64,000 nt of DNA from Ilumatobacteraceae bacterium. Its GTDB lineage: Bacteria > Actinomycetota > Acidimicrobiia > Acidimicrobiales > Ilumatobacteraceae. Each line of letters begins with the position of its first letter. Position 1 is the first letter of the stretch. The notes beneath the pieces are model-generated. The model was not told the DNA's origin and did not search any database. It saw only the letters and a list, made by a program, of their open reading frames with translations. This document shows, piece after piece, positions 37,624-47,674 of the stretch. The position numbers were made by a program, and so were the translations under genes. The DNA is taken from the NCBI GenBank assembly GCA_017853385.1, contig JAFMJR010000001.1:1-64000 (forward strand), in the 5' to 3' direction.

Positions 37624-38964
37624 CTAATTGCGGCGATTTCGCTCGACTTCGTCAACTGCTGCCATCACTTTGCTACCAAGTTCACGAACTCGTTGCACCG
37701 TCTGTTCATGGTTAATCGTGAGTGCTCGCTTGTCACGCACAACTACACGTCCATTAACCACAACCGTTGAAACATCGGCGCGTCCAGCAGCCGCAACGAT
37801 TGCGACATGTGGGTCAAATACAGGTGTGAGCGATGGAGAATCAGCATCGAGCACCACGATGTCGGCAGCCTTACCGACTTCAAGAGACCCAATGAGGTGA
37901 TCAACATGCAGAGCCTTTGCTCCATTGATTGTTGCCATGCGCAAAACATCTAGTGCTGGCATCACCGTTGGGTCGTGAGAGGTGTTCTTTTGCGCATAAC
38001 CAGCGAGACGCATAGCGAGCCATAAATCCATATCGTTTCCGGATGCTGGTCCGTCGGTGCCAAGAGCAACGTTGACTCCCGCTTTATGCAAATCAATTAT
38101 TCGTGCTGTGCCACTTGCGAGTTTTTGATTACTCGCAGGGCAGTGCGTAACCGACGCGTTGTGGTCGGCAATCAGTTCAATGTCTTCATCGGTGAGATGA
38201 ACGCCATGGGCAAGTACTGCTTCGGTGAGCAGATCGGTGTCGGCGAGCACTTGAATAGGGGTTCGCCCATTGTGTCGATTGGCAACAAGTTTCATTTCAC
38301 CAACAGTCTCTGAAGCATGAACATGAATATGTGCACCGTACTTTTCGGCCAATTCAGCAATTTGCACAAGGTGTTCTTCGCCAAGCAAGTAGGTGCTATG
38401 AGGAGCTAGCCAATTGAGGTAGTCCTTATGTTCGTCATGTGCTTCTTGCAGCCATTGATCTGACCACTTCATGCGGTCGTCGAAAGCCAGTGGCTCTGGC
38501 CCGTTTGACTCCAGCAAGTTCGGAGCAGAAAAAATGCGTTTGCCAGAGCGCTCAGCCACGACTTGAGCCGCATCGGGCAAGTAATACATGTCAAGCGTGG
38601 TGGTAATTCCACCAAGCAATGACTCGAGAGCAGCGAGTTCCGTTCCTGCAACTACGGCGTCATGGTCCAAAATATTGATTTCTGCAGGCATCAGACGTGC
38701 GAGAAAGTCTTCAAGATTCATGTCATCGCCAAGTCCACGGAACAACGTCATGCCCATGTGGGCGTGCGCATTGATAAGCCCAGGCATCACGATTCCGCCG
38801 CGAGCATCAATCACAGTTGTTGCAGTATGTGCGACTGTGCCTTGCGCAATTTCGCGAATTACACCACGTTCATCTACGACGATGGTGCCGTTGTCTATCA
38901 CTGTTCCATTGGCATCAACTGTTACCACTCGAGCATTCGTGATTGCGAGCATGTCATTACTCAT
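37624..38964 (-). CDS. amidohydrolase, MTA/SAH deaminase-like
   Basis: MPGLINAHAHMGMTLFRGLGDD; IHVHASETVGE; VTHCPASNQKLASG; LGTDGPASGNDMDLW. Confidence 0.88.
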   Translation of the reverse strand: MSNDMLAITNARVVTVDANGTVIDNGTIVVDERGVIREIAQGTVAHTATTVIDARGGIVMPGLINAHAHMGMTLFRGLGDDMNLEDFLARLMPAEINILDHDAVVAGTELAALESLLGGITTTLDMYYLPDAAQVVAERSGKRIFSAPNLLESNGPEPLAFDDRMKWSDQWLQEAHDEHKDYLNWLAPHSTYLLGEEHLVQIAELAEKYGAHIHVHASETVGEMKLVANRHNGRTPIQVLADTDLLTEAVLAHGVHLTDEDIELIADHNASVTHCPASNQKLASGTARIIDLHKAGVNVALGTDGPASGNDMDLWLAMRLAGYAQKNTSHDPTVMPALDVLRMATINGAKALHVDHLIGSLEVGKAADIVVLDADSPSLTPVFDPHVAIVAAAGRADVSTVVVNGRVVVRDKRALTINHEQTVQRVRELGSKVMAAVDEVERNRRN

Positions 38965-39827
38965 AGCGATAGTTCACCTTTGTGTTTGTCAAATGCAATC
39001 AGCACGCGACCCAAGAGGTCACCAACCTTTTGCGAAGAGTCCTTACCAACCTGAATCACTTCTTCTCCTGAAAGTTTGTTTCCGCTTAAACCCGAAGCAA
39101 GGTTTGTTGCTAGCGAAAGAGCAAGAACATTCATTCCTAGGTGACGCGCAGCAATTGTTTCAAGCACAGTGGACATGCCAACCATTTCCGCGCCCCACGT
39201 TGCAGCCATACGTATTTCCGCAGGTGTTTCAAAATGTGGACCGTGAAGACCGAGATACACCGCTTCATTGATTTCTGGTTCAACCATGCGAACCAGTTTG
39301 CGAAGTGACTCGCTGTAGGCATCGGTGAGATCAACAAACCTGCCGGCGAGAGGTGCGGGAGCATTGTCGCCGGTGAGCGGAGAGTGTGCCGTGAGATTGA
39401 TGTGGTCTCGAATGACCACTGGCGTCCCCACGTTCCAATCAGTGCGCAAACAACCAGCACCATTAGTGAGAACGACAGTACGACAGCCAAGAGCAAAAGC
39501 CGTGCGCACGCCATGCACAACGGCGTGCACGCCGCGGCCTTCATATAAGTGTGTTCGGCCAGTTAGCAATAAGACGGGTGTTGTTCCGATGGTGATCGAC
39601 TTCAACTGTCCACCATGGCCAAGCGCAGTTGGTTTTTTGAACCCTGGGATGTCAGCAACTTCCAAAGTGATTACGGGCGAAGTCGACATGGATTCAAGGG
39701 CAGGAACCGACTCGGCCCAGCCTGATCCAAGGACAACAAGCACTTCATGGTGTGCTGGAAATGCGCGCTGAATTACCGATGCTGCGCTGTCTGCAAGCGC
39801 AAAAGCATCATGCACTGCATTTTCCAT
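38961..39827 (-). CDS. purine nucleoside phosphorylase
   Basis: VLGSGWAESV; GGQLKSITIGTTPVLLLTGRTHLYEG; LTNGAGCL; GPHFETPAEIRMAATWGAEMVGMST. Confidence 0.93.
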   Translation of the reverse strand: MENAVHDAFALADSAASVIQRAFPAHHEVLVVLGSGWAESVPALESMSTSPVITLEVADIPGFKKPTALGHGGQLKSITIGTTPVLLLTGRTHLYEGRGVHAVVHGVRTAFALGCRTVVLTNGAGCLRTDWNVGTPVVIRDHINLTAHSPLTGDNAPAPLAGRFVDLTDAYSESLRKLVRMVEPEINEAVYLGLHGPHFETPAEIRMAATWGAEMVGMSTVLETIAARHLGMNVLALSLATNLASGLSGNKLSGEEVIQVGKDSSQKVGDLLGRVLIAFDKHKGELSL

Positions 39828-39887
39828 ACTTCAATGCTACGCAGAGGGTTTCGCCTTTGCTTGTTCTCGCCTGTAATGTCATTTGTC

Positions 39888-40508
39888 ATGACCACTACAA
39901 CGATTTCAACTTCATCGCAGGTCCTCGCAGATCTTTTCCCTCGTCGCGATTCGCGTAGCAGGGCGTTTATTCAAGATGCAGTACTTGTTGTGGGGTTTGC
40001 ATTGCTCACAGCAATTGCCGCACAGATTGAAATTCCATTGGGATTCACTCCTGTGCCGCTCACAGGCCAAACTTTTGCCGTTCTGCTTTCAGGAGCTGTG
40101 CTTGGCATGCGTCGTGGCGCATTGAGCCAACTGGTCTACTGGTTTGCCGGTCTGACCGGTTTGCCGTTCTATTCGGGTGGTGCTGGTGGATGGGAAAAAG
40201 GCACAGGCGCAACCATGGGTTACCTGATTGGATTCGTTGTTGCCTCCGGTGCAATTGGTTATCTTGCCGAGAAGAAGCATGATCGCAACTTCGCAACATC
40301 GCTTCCTGCAATGTTGTTGGGTTCAACCATCATTTACGCCTTTGGCGCAGCATGGCTATCAATTCATCTGAATTTGCCACTTGCAAATGGCGAACAAAAT
40401 GCAATCAGCCTTGGAGTCGCCCCATTTTTGGTTGGCGATTTGCTGAAAGCACTTGTGGCAGCTGGTTGCACCACTTCTGTGTGGGCTGCAATTTCCAAGA
40501 ACAAGTAG
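39888..40508 (+). CDS. bioY: BioY family biotin transporter
   Basis: IPLGFTPVPLTGQTFAVLLSGAVLGMRRGALSQLVYWFAGLTGLPFYSGGAGG; ATG 39888 chosen. Confidence 0.92.
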   Translation: MTTTTISTSSQVLADLFPRRDSRSRAFIQDAVLVVGFALLTAIAAQIEIPLGFTPVPLTGQTFAVLLSGAVLGMRRGALSQLVYWFAGLTGLPFYSGGAGGWEKGTGATMGYLIGFVVASGAIGYLAEKKHDRNFATSLPAMLLGSTIIYAFGAAWLSIHLNLPLANGEQNAISLGVAPFLVGDLLKALVAAGCTTSVWAAISKNK

Positions 40509-40523
40509 TTCTGTAAAGCGCGA

Positions 40524-41111
40524 TTACTTCTTCGTTCGCTCTAATTCGTACAGCACTGCTTCTGAAGTCTTGGCAATCCACAGTCCGGCACCTGCTTGAA
40601 CAAAATACTTAGAGAGACGATTTCGATACCAATCACCAGTGCGAGCATGAATGTCTAAATCGGTCGCAACTTTGTCTACTACGTGACGCAAGTCAGATTT
40701 TGTTGGTACTTCCAGATACAACACGTGGCGAGTTGCTTTTGCAAGGTTGCGAATAGCAGATTCAGCTTGCTTATCACCGAGATACTGCAACACTCCGTGA
40801 CACACCACTAGATCAAACTTTGTGCTGGGAGCCCATGTTCCAATGTCGTGCTGCTCATGGCCATACTTTTCACACGCATGTTCGCTGATATCGGTTGACA
40901 TTCGTTTAACTTTTGGAAAATTCTCTGCATACCAGTCGCGCCAGTAACCAAGACCAGCTCCAACATCGAGTACTGAGCGAACCGGTACATCCCACCAGGC
41001 ACACATGTTGTGCACAGAATTGGCAAGTAATGCCACCTTTTTGCGACTGTGCACTGGGGTGCTCGAATAAAACCGCTTGTAGTACGAGGCGTCAAATTGC
41101 TTACGTGGCAT
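40524..41111 (-). CDS. class I SAM-dependent methyltransferase
   Basis: VRSVLDVGAGLGYWRDWYAENFP motif I; DLVVCHGVLQYL; start MPRKQFD. Confidence 0.8.
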   Translation of the reverse strand: MPRKQFDASYYKRFYSSTPVHSRKKVALLANSVHNMCAWWDVPVRSVLDVGAGLGYWRDWYAENFPKVKRMSTDISEHACEKYGHEQHDIGTWAPSTKFDLVVCHGVLQYLGDKQAESAIRNLAKATRHVLYLEVPTKSDLRHVVDKVATDLDIHARTGDWYRNRLSKYFVQAGAGLWIAKTSEAVLYELERTKK

Positions 41112-41188
41112 GCATCTTGTGTAGCAGGTGAGGGCTCTGGCGTTACGATCATTGCGAGCGCAATTCTGCGCCATTAATGGAGGTCATT

Positions 41189-41674
41189 ATGTCGCTGTAT
41201 TCGCACAAGATCAATCCGCTCATCGGCTCTGGTGATGTTCTTGGTGACCAGGAAGGCAAAGTCACGCTGCTGGTAAACGTGGCATCGAAATGTGGTCTCA
41301 CACCGCAATACACCGCATTGCAACAAGTGCACAGCGACCTTTCGGGTAAGGGTTTTTCAGTGGTCGGAGTGCCGTGTAATCAGTTTCTTGGCCAAGAGCC
41401 AGGAACGGCTGAAGAGATTCACGAGTTTTGCTCAACGTCTTTCAATGTGTCGTTTCCGCTCACCGAGAAAATTGATGTCAATGGCGATTCCCGCCACGGA
41501 CTGTATGCAGCGCTATCAAATATGCAAGACGCCGAAGGTTATTCAGGAGATATCCGTTGGAACTTTGAGAAATTTGTTATTGATCGCCAAGGAAACGTTG
41601 TTGCCAGATTTCACCCTCAGGTAGCACCAGATGCACCAGAAGTTATTGCGGCAATTCAGTCGGCGCTTGGCTGA
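41189..41674 (+). CDS. glutathione peroxidase family protein (Cys type)
   Basis: LLVNVASKCGLTPQYTALQ; VGVPCNQFLGQEPGT; RWNFEKFVID; ORF opens at 41177. Confidence 0.93.
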   Translation: MSLYSHKINPLIGSGDVLGDQEGKVTLLVNVASKCGLTPQYTALQQVHSDLSGKGFSVVGVPCNQFLGQEPGTAEEIHEFCSTSFNVSFPLTEKIDVNGDSRHGLYAALSNMQDAEGYSGDIRWNFEKFVIDRQGNVVARFHPQVAPDAPEVIAAIQSALG

Positions 41675-41689
41675 TTTTTGAAAGGACTT

Positions 41690-42595
41690 GAAATGGCACC
41701 ACGCACCGTAACTGTTGCAGCAATTCAAATGTCAATGGCTGTCGATGTTGACACCAATGTGGCAACTGCAGAGCGCCTGGTACGCAGAGCAGCAGCGTCT
41801 GGTGCGCAGGTGATTTTGATTCCCGAACTTTTTGAAGGTCATTATTTTTGTAAAGACCAACTGGTTAAAGAGTTGTCGCGTGCGCTGCCAATTGAAAACC
41901 ACCCAACTATTGAGCATTTCAAAAACGTCGCCAAAGAACTTGGCGTTGTGCTGCCAATCAGTGTGTATGAACGAGCAAATAATGCGCTCTTCAATACGGT
42001 TGCCATGGTTGATGCCGACGGTTCGATGCTCGGCATTTATCGCAAAAGCCACATTCCTGATGGGCCTGGCTACACCGAGAAGTACTACTTCAGCCCGGGT
42101 GACACTGGTTTTCGAGTATGGAAAACACGTTACGGAAATATTGGCGTAGGCATTTGTTGGGACCAATGGTTCCCTGAAGGCGCTCGAGCAATGGCGTTAC
42201 TTGGTGCCGAGATGCTGTTGTATCCAACCGCAATTGGCAGCGAGCCACCAAATCCACAGTGGGATTCATCGATGCATTGGCAGAGGGTGATGCAGGGTCA
42301 TGCAGGGGCAAACCTCATGCCAGTAATTGCAGCAAACAGAACCGGCAGGGAAGTTGGTGTAAATACAGAGATCACTTTCTATGGATCATCTTTTATTGCT
42401 GATGCAACGGGAGCAAAAGTTGCCGAGGCTAATCGTGAAGAAGAGACGGTATTGACAGCAACATTCAACCTTGACGAAATTCAGTCAATGCGATCAAGTT
42501 GGGGATTGTTCCGTGACCGCAGGCCAGAGTTGTACATGCCTCTTCTTACGTTGGATGGCGGCGTTGAGGAATCCTTAGGGGGCGATTTTTCGTGA
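41690..42595 (+). CDS. aguB: N-carbamoylputrescine amidase
   Basis: ILIPELFEGHYFC; YRKSHIPDGPGYTEKYYFSPGD; GVGICWDQWFPE; adjacent to agmatine deiminase. Confidence 0.92.
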   Translation, partial: EMAPRTVTVAAIQMSMAVDVDTNVATAERLVRRAAASGAQVILIPELFEGHYFCKDQLVKELSRALPIENHPTIEHFKNVAKELGVVLPISVYERANNALFNTVAMVDADGSMLGIYRKSHIPDGPGYTEKYYFSPGDTGFRVWKTRYGNIGVGICWDQWFPEGARAMALLGAEMLLYPTAIGSEPPNPQWDSSMHWQRVMQGHAGANLMPVIAANRTGREVGVNTEITFYGSSFIADATGAKVAEANREEETVLTATFNLDEIQSMRSSWGLFRDRRPELYMPLLTLDGGVEESLGGDFS

Positions 42596-43566
42596 AAATG
42601 CCGGGCGAATTCGCGCATCACGAGCGAACCGTCATTTGCTGGCCATCGCGCCATGATCTGTATGGCGATCACATTGGTGACGCGCGTTTAGCTCACGCTG
42701 CGTTGGCAAAAACAATTTCTGGTTTTGAACCGGTCACGATGATTGCGAATGCACAAGACGCAGAAAGAGCACGATTGCTGTGTGGCGAAAATGTTGAAGT
42801 TGTTGAACTTCCGTTAGATGACTCATGGTTTCGAGACACTGGGCCAATTTATGTATTTGATGGTGATAAGCGCATTGCAGGCAATTGGGTTTTTAATGGC
42901 TGGGGAAACAAATTTGTTCCCTACGACAAAGATGCAGCGCTAGCGCATTCATTTGCGGAGTTGAAGGGCCACGAGATTCGAAACATTGACATGGTGTTTG
43001 AAGGAGGCTCAATCACCGTTGATGGAACCGGACTACTTGCTACTACCGAGCAGTGTTTGTTGAATCCAAATCGCAACCCTCACATGTCACGCGAGCAGAT
43101 AGCTGCGACCATGAAACACGAACTTGGTGCAACTGAGGTGATTTGGCTTCCTCATGGTTTGTCACTCGACGAAGACACTGATGGACATGTGGACAATGTC
43201 GCATGCTTCACAGCGCCACGCACGCTGGTGATGCAAGGGTGCGATGATAAGTCAGTAAGCGATTTTGAAAGGCTTGCCGAAAATCGCCGAGTTGCCGAAC
43301 AATTTGAAATCACGATTCACGAAGTGCCCGTTCTTCCACGTATTGACGTTCATGGGGTCACGGTGCAAGTTCCGTATCTCAATTTCTATTTGGTCAATGG
43401 TGCGGTCATTGTTCCCGTATGTGGGCATTCTGCAGACGACGACATGCTTGCTTTAATTGCAGAGTTCGTTCCCGACAGGGAAGTGATTGGTCTGGAAATT
43501 GGAGCAATTTTGGCATTTGGTGGCGGTGGAATTCACTGCATCACGCAGCAAATCCCTGCGCTGTAA
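42592..43566 (+). CDS. aguA: agmatine deiminase
   Basis: DSWFRDTGPIYV; FEGGSITVDGTGLLATTEQCLLN; DGHVDNVACF; FGGGGIHCITQQIPA. Confidence 0.94.
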   Translation: MKMPGEFAHHERTVICWPSRHDLYGDHIGDARLAHAALAKTISGFEPVTMIANAQDAERARLLCGENVEVVELPLDDSWFRDTGPIYVFDGDKRIAGNWVFNGWGNKFVPYDKDAALAHSFAELKGHEIRNIDMVFEGGSITVDGTGLLATTEQCLLNPNRNPHMSREQIAATMKHELGATEVIWLPHGLSLDEDTDGHVDNVACFTAPRTLVMQGCDDKSVSDFERLAENRRVAEQFEITIHEVPVLPRIDVHGVTVQVPYLNFYLVNGAVIVPVCGHSADDDMLALIAEFVPDREVIGLEIGAILAFGGGGIHCITQQIPAL

Positions 43567-43573
43567 TTGTTGA

Positions 43574-45124
43574 TCAAACAGGTGCGTCCATGTGACGCAA
43601 AGGTAATTGCTGTTGTGGCAAATTGTCCCACATATCTGCGAGCAGGCTTTCGCGCATTGCCTTAGCTTTCGGATCGTTCCACAGGTTTACGTGTTGTAAA
43701 GGATCATGAACGAGGTCGTAGAGTTCACCTTCGCCAGCATCGTTCATCGTTCCAGGCAGTGCTGCAGTACACACCCAGTTATCGCGACAAATCGTTCGAA
43801 GGTGCACAATTTTTCCGAATAACACGCTGTCCCATTCGGTGAGTACTCGTTCATGTCCAAGCGTGGATGCATCGCTGTCAGTAGTTGGCAGTCGTGGAGC
43901 TTCAACATATTCAGGTTGGTGCAAGCCGGCGATATGAGCAAATGTTGCTGCAAGCGAAACAAGTCCGACTGGGGCGCTAACACGCGCTGGTGCGATCTGT
44001 GCGCTCGGCGCTGGTCGCCAAATAAGTGGCAATCTCATGAGTGAATCCACGTGATACGGACCCTTAAACAGAAAGCCAAAATCTCCCTGAAATTCGCCGT
44101 GATCGGTGGTGTACAGCACGTCTACATCGTTACCCCAACCGCGCGATTCAATTGCCTTCATTACTGAACCAATTGCTTCGTCGATCAATTCATTTTCAAC
44201 ATGAGTAAATGCATTTACTTCACGAACTTGATTGGCGGTAAGCGTTGCAGGTACCCATTTCGCAGGTGCTTCATAGTTAGATACGAATGTTCCGTCATAC
44301 CAGCCACGCCAATGACGAAGTTTTGCATCAATTACTTTTTCGCGCTGTGAGGAATCTTCGATATATCCCTCAGGCAAATCAAGATCTTTCCAGTTCACGC
44401 GATGCAGTTCGGATGCAGGTGGATCCCATGGGTGATGTGGATCAGGAAAACTCATCCAACAAAACCAGTCTCGGTCATCTGGAAGTGATTGCAGCCATGC
44501 AATCGTGCGTTGTGCGACCCATTCGGTGTGATACCACTCGCGCGGAATGGGGTTCACTTTGACTTGAGGTGCGTTGGTATCACCACCACCTTCTGCATTC
44601 ACTTGTAATTCGCGGTCAAGCACGTTGTAATAACCGCCAATTACTTCTGGATGATTTGCACGAACCCACTGTGAATAATGCAATTGACCCGCTGCTCCAT
44701 GTGTGGCGAGTTCCATGTGATCAAACCCACGGTGTGGGTCATGTGGATTATCCGTGGTGATGTGTTCTACCCCTAATCGGTTTTCAGTGAAACGTAGAAA
44801 AGGGTCGAGCAAAGGCTCAAAGTGAGCTTTTCCGATCAGCGCTGTTGCATATCCTGCCTCACGTAAGTCGGCTGCAATGCTCGGTGCATCTTCAGGAAGT
44901 GGAACGCCGTTCATCCACACACCATGCGTGCTCACATGTTGACCAGTCAGCATGGTGCTTCGCGATGGCATGCAAACAACATTTTGTGGATGCGCGCGGT
45001 CAAAAGTGATTCCAGAACGACTAAGTGCATCAATTACCGGAGTTCTCGCAATGGCTCCTCCGTTACAGCCGAGCGCGTCATAACGCTGCTGATCGGTGGT
45101 GATGAAGAGAATTTTGCGGCCCAT
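43574..45124 (-). CDS. sulfatase (arylsulfatase-like)
   Basis: FITTDQQRYDALG; NVVCMPSRSTMLTGQ (CxPxR formylglycine motif); YTTDHGEFQGDFG. Confidence 0.92.
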   Translation of the reverse strand: MGRKILFITTDQQRYDALGCNGGAIARTPVIDALSRSGITFDRAHPQNVVCMPSRSTMLTGQHVSTHGVWMNGVPLPEDAPSIAADLREAGYATALIGKAHFEPLLDPFLRFTENRLGVEHITTDNPHDPHRGFDHMELATHGAAGQLHYSQWVRANHPEVIGGYYNVLDRELQVNAEGGGDTNAPQVKVNPIPREWYHTEWVAQRTIAWLQSLPDDRDWFCWMSFPDPHHPWDPPASELHRVNWKDLDLPEGYIEDSSQREKVIDAKLRHWRGWYDGTFVSNYEAPAKWVPATLTANQVREVNAFTHVENELIDEAIGSVMKAIESRGWGNDVDVLYTTDHGEFQGDFGFLFKGPYHVDSLMRLPLIWRPAPSAQIAPARVSAPVGLVSLAATFAHIAGLHQPEYVEAPRLPTTDSDASTLGHERVLTEWDSVLFGKIVHLRTICRDNWVCTAALPGTMNDAGEGELYDLVHDPLQHVNLWNDPKAKAMRESLLADMWDNLPQQQLPLRHMDAPV

Positions 45125-45513
45125 TATTTACCGTCAAACATTTCTTTTACCTTCGCAATTCCGACAGAAGCAGCGCCGGCAATTGGTAGAGCAAGCACTT
45201 CTGGTTCCATGTCGGTTGAGTACATCAACATGCAACGGTCTGGGCCATCGGCAACGACATCAACAGTTCCTAAATGGAAGGTGATGAGTGGGTTGTTCAC
45301 AATTTTGTATTGAAAGCGACGTAAGTCGTGGTCAAGCGTGATGATGTCTTCTTCAAACGTGATTCCACCTGCAAGCGTGATCCAGCGTTTATTTCCTTCA
45401 ACTTTGGTGCTGGTGATGGGAAACCACTCATGAAGTTTTTCCGGCTTGCCAACAAAGGCCCAAACTTTTTCGGCGCTGCAATTGATGAAGTCGCTGCGAC
45501 GAATCGATCCCAT
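45124..45513 (-). CDS. SRPBCC/polyketide cyclase-like protein
   Basis: INCSAEKVWAFVGKPEKLHEWFP...; start overlaps next gene's stop/start junction. Confidence 0.75.
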   Translation of the reverse strand: MGSIRRSDFINCSAEKVWAFVGKPEKLHEWFPITSTKVEGNKRWITLAGGITFEEDIITLDHDLRRFQYKIVNNPLITFHLGTVDVVADGPDRCMLMYSTDMEPEVLALPIAGAASVGIAKVKEMFDGK

Positions 45514-45551
45514 ATAGAAAAACTAACCTGCGGCGTTCAGTGATTCCGAAC

Positions 45552-45842
45552 TCAAACTATTCGCCAATGTTCAACTATTGGAGGCTTAGCGAAAAAGCCT
45601 CCAATAATCGATCTCCATTGGACGAATAGATCACTTTCTCGGAAACCCACGGTGTGATCTTCTAGGGATTCCCAATTGATATGAAAGGTGTAGGTGTTTG
45701 GTTGTTCTATCCCTTTGTGCAATTGAAAATCAATGAAGCCTTTGGCTAAGGGAAGTACTTCAACTACCGCTTTGCTAACTGCAGTTTCAAAAGCATCATG
45801 TTGATCAGGGTGCACCTCAATAAAAGCAATTTCAAGAACCAT
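45552..45842 (-). CDS. antibiotic biosynthesis monooxygenase (ABM) domain protein
   Basis: 96 aa; DAFETAVSKAVVEVLPLAKGFIDFQLHKGIEQPNTYTFHINWESLEDHTVGF. Confidence 0.78.
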   Translation of the reverse strand: MVLEIAFIEVHPDQHDAFETAVSKAVVEVLPLAKGFIDFQLHKGIEQPNTYTFHINWESLEDHTVGFRESDLFVQWRSIIGGFFAKPPIVEHWRIV

Positions 45843-45872
45843 TGTTCGAGTGTAAATGAGGCAACGTCTTGG

Positions 45873-46538
45873 CTAAAGAGGAATTCGCCAATCAATTGCC
45901 TGCTGGGAATGTGCAGTGAGAGCTTGATTTATCTGGGAAAACGGACGTGATCCCAAAAAGCCGCGGTGTGCTGAAAGAGGGGATGGGTGGGCAGAAGTGA
46001 GGATGGTGTGCTGAGGCTGGATCAAGTCTGATTTTTTCTGAGCATGAGAACCCCACAGCACAAAGACAACATGTGATTGTTGTGAACCCAAGACGGAAAT
46101 GATTGCGTCGGTGAATTTCTCCCAACCGTGACCTGCATGTGAGCCGGCATCGCCTTCGCGCACAGTGAGCGTGGTGTTTAACAGCAACACGCCTTGGTGT
46201 GCCCAACTCTCGAGGTTGCCGTGGAGTGGTGCTTCAATACCAAGATCGCTTTGAAGTTCGGCGTAGATGTTGCGAAGAGATGGTGGCACGCGCACACCTC
46301 GTTGAACAGAAAAACTCAAACCATGTGCTTGACCAGAACCGTGATAGGGGTCTTGGCCCAAGATCACTACACGTACTTGTTCGGGCGGTGTCAATGAAAG
46401 AGCAGAGAACACGAGCTCTTCTGGCGGGAAAATGGAGAACTGGGTTCGCTCATTCTGCAACCAGATGAATAAATCAACAAAATAAGGCTGAGCGATTTCG
46501 TCGCGCAAGACGCTGCGCCACGAGTGTGGAATATTCAT
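45873..46538 (-). CDS. ung: uracil-DNA glycosylase
   Basis: VVILGQDPYHGSGQAHGLSFSV; GVLLLNTTLTV; TSAHPSPLSAHRGFLGSRPF. Confidence 0.96.
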   Translation of the reverse strand: MNIPHSWRSVLRDEIAQPYFVDLFIWLQNERTQFSIFPPEELVFSALSLTPPEQVRVVILGQDPYHGSGQAHGLSFSVQRGVRVPPSLRNIYAELQSDLGIEAPLHGNLESWAHQGVLLLNTTLTVREGDAGSHAGHGWEKFTDAIISVLGSQQSHVVFVLWGSHAQKKSDLIQPQHTILTSAHPSPLSAHRGFLGSRPFSQINQALTAHSQQAIDWRIPL

Positions 46539-47674
46539 CCGCCGAATGCGCGGTACAAGCGCTCAATCGGTCCGGCTCCATTCACTTTGTTCCACCACGA
46601 AGCAATAGGTACGGCAATCACATAAAAAATTGCGCTAAGAAGCAATGCGGTGTCAAGACCAGTCGGCGTCACCCAGTGCATCCAATTCACTGCGAAGTTG
46701 AAAACAAGCACATGTGCAAGATAGAGCGAGAGCGTCATTTGTCCGGAGCGAGCAAAAAATTGCACGACAGGATGTGATTGTCGCGAATCGACAATCCAAG
46801 AGATCACACAAAATGCTATTAAGGCAACAGCAAGAGTTGAAATCACGTGCAAAACAGAGTGGTCAATATTGTTTGTCGAAATAACACGCTGCAGAACATA
46901 ATTTGCTTTAGTAGCGATGGATTCAGGTGCAAAAAATGTTCGAATAACTATCACCACAGCAAGAGAGAGACCAGACACAAGCACAATTCGAGAACGGAGG
47001 CGCGAGAGATTTTCTAAATTTCTACCGAGAACGATTCCCGCACAAATAAATGTGATCCATGGAAATACCGGATGCGTGTAGTCCAAGAAGGTTCGGATCA
47101 ATAAATTTCGAGGCGAATTTGGGCTAGGGGAGAGCCACTGTGTGAAATTTCCGTCAAAAAATTCACTAGCACGCCAAGCCGAGACCGATGTTGATATTGC
47201 AATAGAACCAAGCGAAAACAGCACAAGATCACGCGATTTCCAGGTGCAAATAACCGCGGCAATCAAAAAGTATGCGCCGTAATAAAACAAGATAGTTCCA
47301 GGCCAAATCCACTGAATAGCTGCTCCAATTGCAAAGAGAAACAGTCCACGGCGGGCCAATTTCATGCGAGCTTGATGAATTAGCTGTGGATCTTTCGATT
47401 GCAATGCTGCGTTCATCAGTAGTGCAATTCCGATTCCAGCTACCAACACAAAGGTTGCTGCAAATCGTGTTGTCAATATTCCGCTGAGCGGATTAAACAC
47501 ACGTTCAGCAAAAGATGGATCTTGAGGATAAAAAGCCTGCTCTTTGTTGAGGTAGGCGTGATAATTCATCACGACAACACCACAGAGCGCAATGGTGCGA
47601 GTGACATCCAAGCTCGGATTACGAACAGGATGTAGGTGATTTGCGGTTATACCCACGAGATGGTGTCGGCACAA
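46535..47674 (-). CDS. multi-TM membrane protein, DUF418/DUF1624 acyltransferase-like
   Basis: NPSLDVTRTIALCGVVVMNYHAYL; multiple TM; RSGQMTLSLYLAHVLVFNF; true start may be downstream of 47674. Confidence 0.65.
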   Translation of the reverse strand: MCRHHLVGITANHLHPVRNPSLDVTRTIALCGVVVMNYHAYLNKEQAFYPQDPSFAERVFNPLSGILTTRFAATFVLVAGIGIALLMNAALQSKDPQLIHQARMKLARRGLFLFAIGAAIQWIWPGTILFYYGAYFLIAAVICTWKSRDLVLFSLGSIAISTSVSAWRASEFFDGNFTQWLSPSPNSPRNLLIRTFLDYTHPVFPWITFICAGIVLGRNLENLSRLRSRIVLVSGLSLAVVIVIRTFFAPESIATKANYVLQRVISTNNIDHSVLHVISTLAVALIAFCVISWIVDSRQSHPVVQFFARSGQMTLSLYLAHVLVFNFAVNWMHWVTPTGLDTALLLSAIFYVIAVPIASWWNKVNGAGPIERLYRAFGG

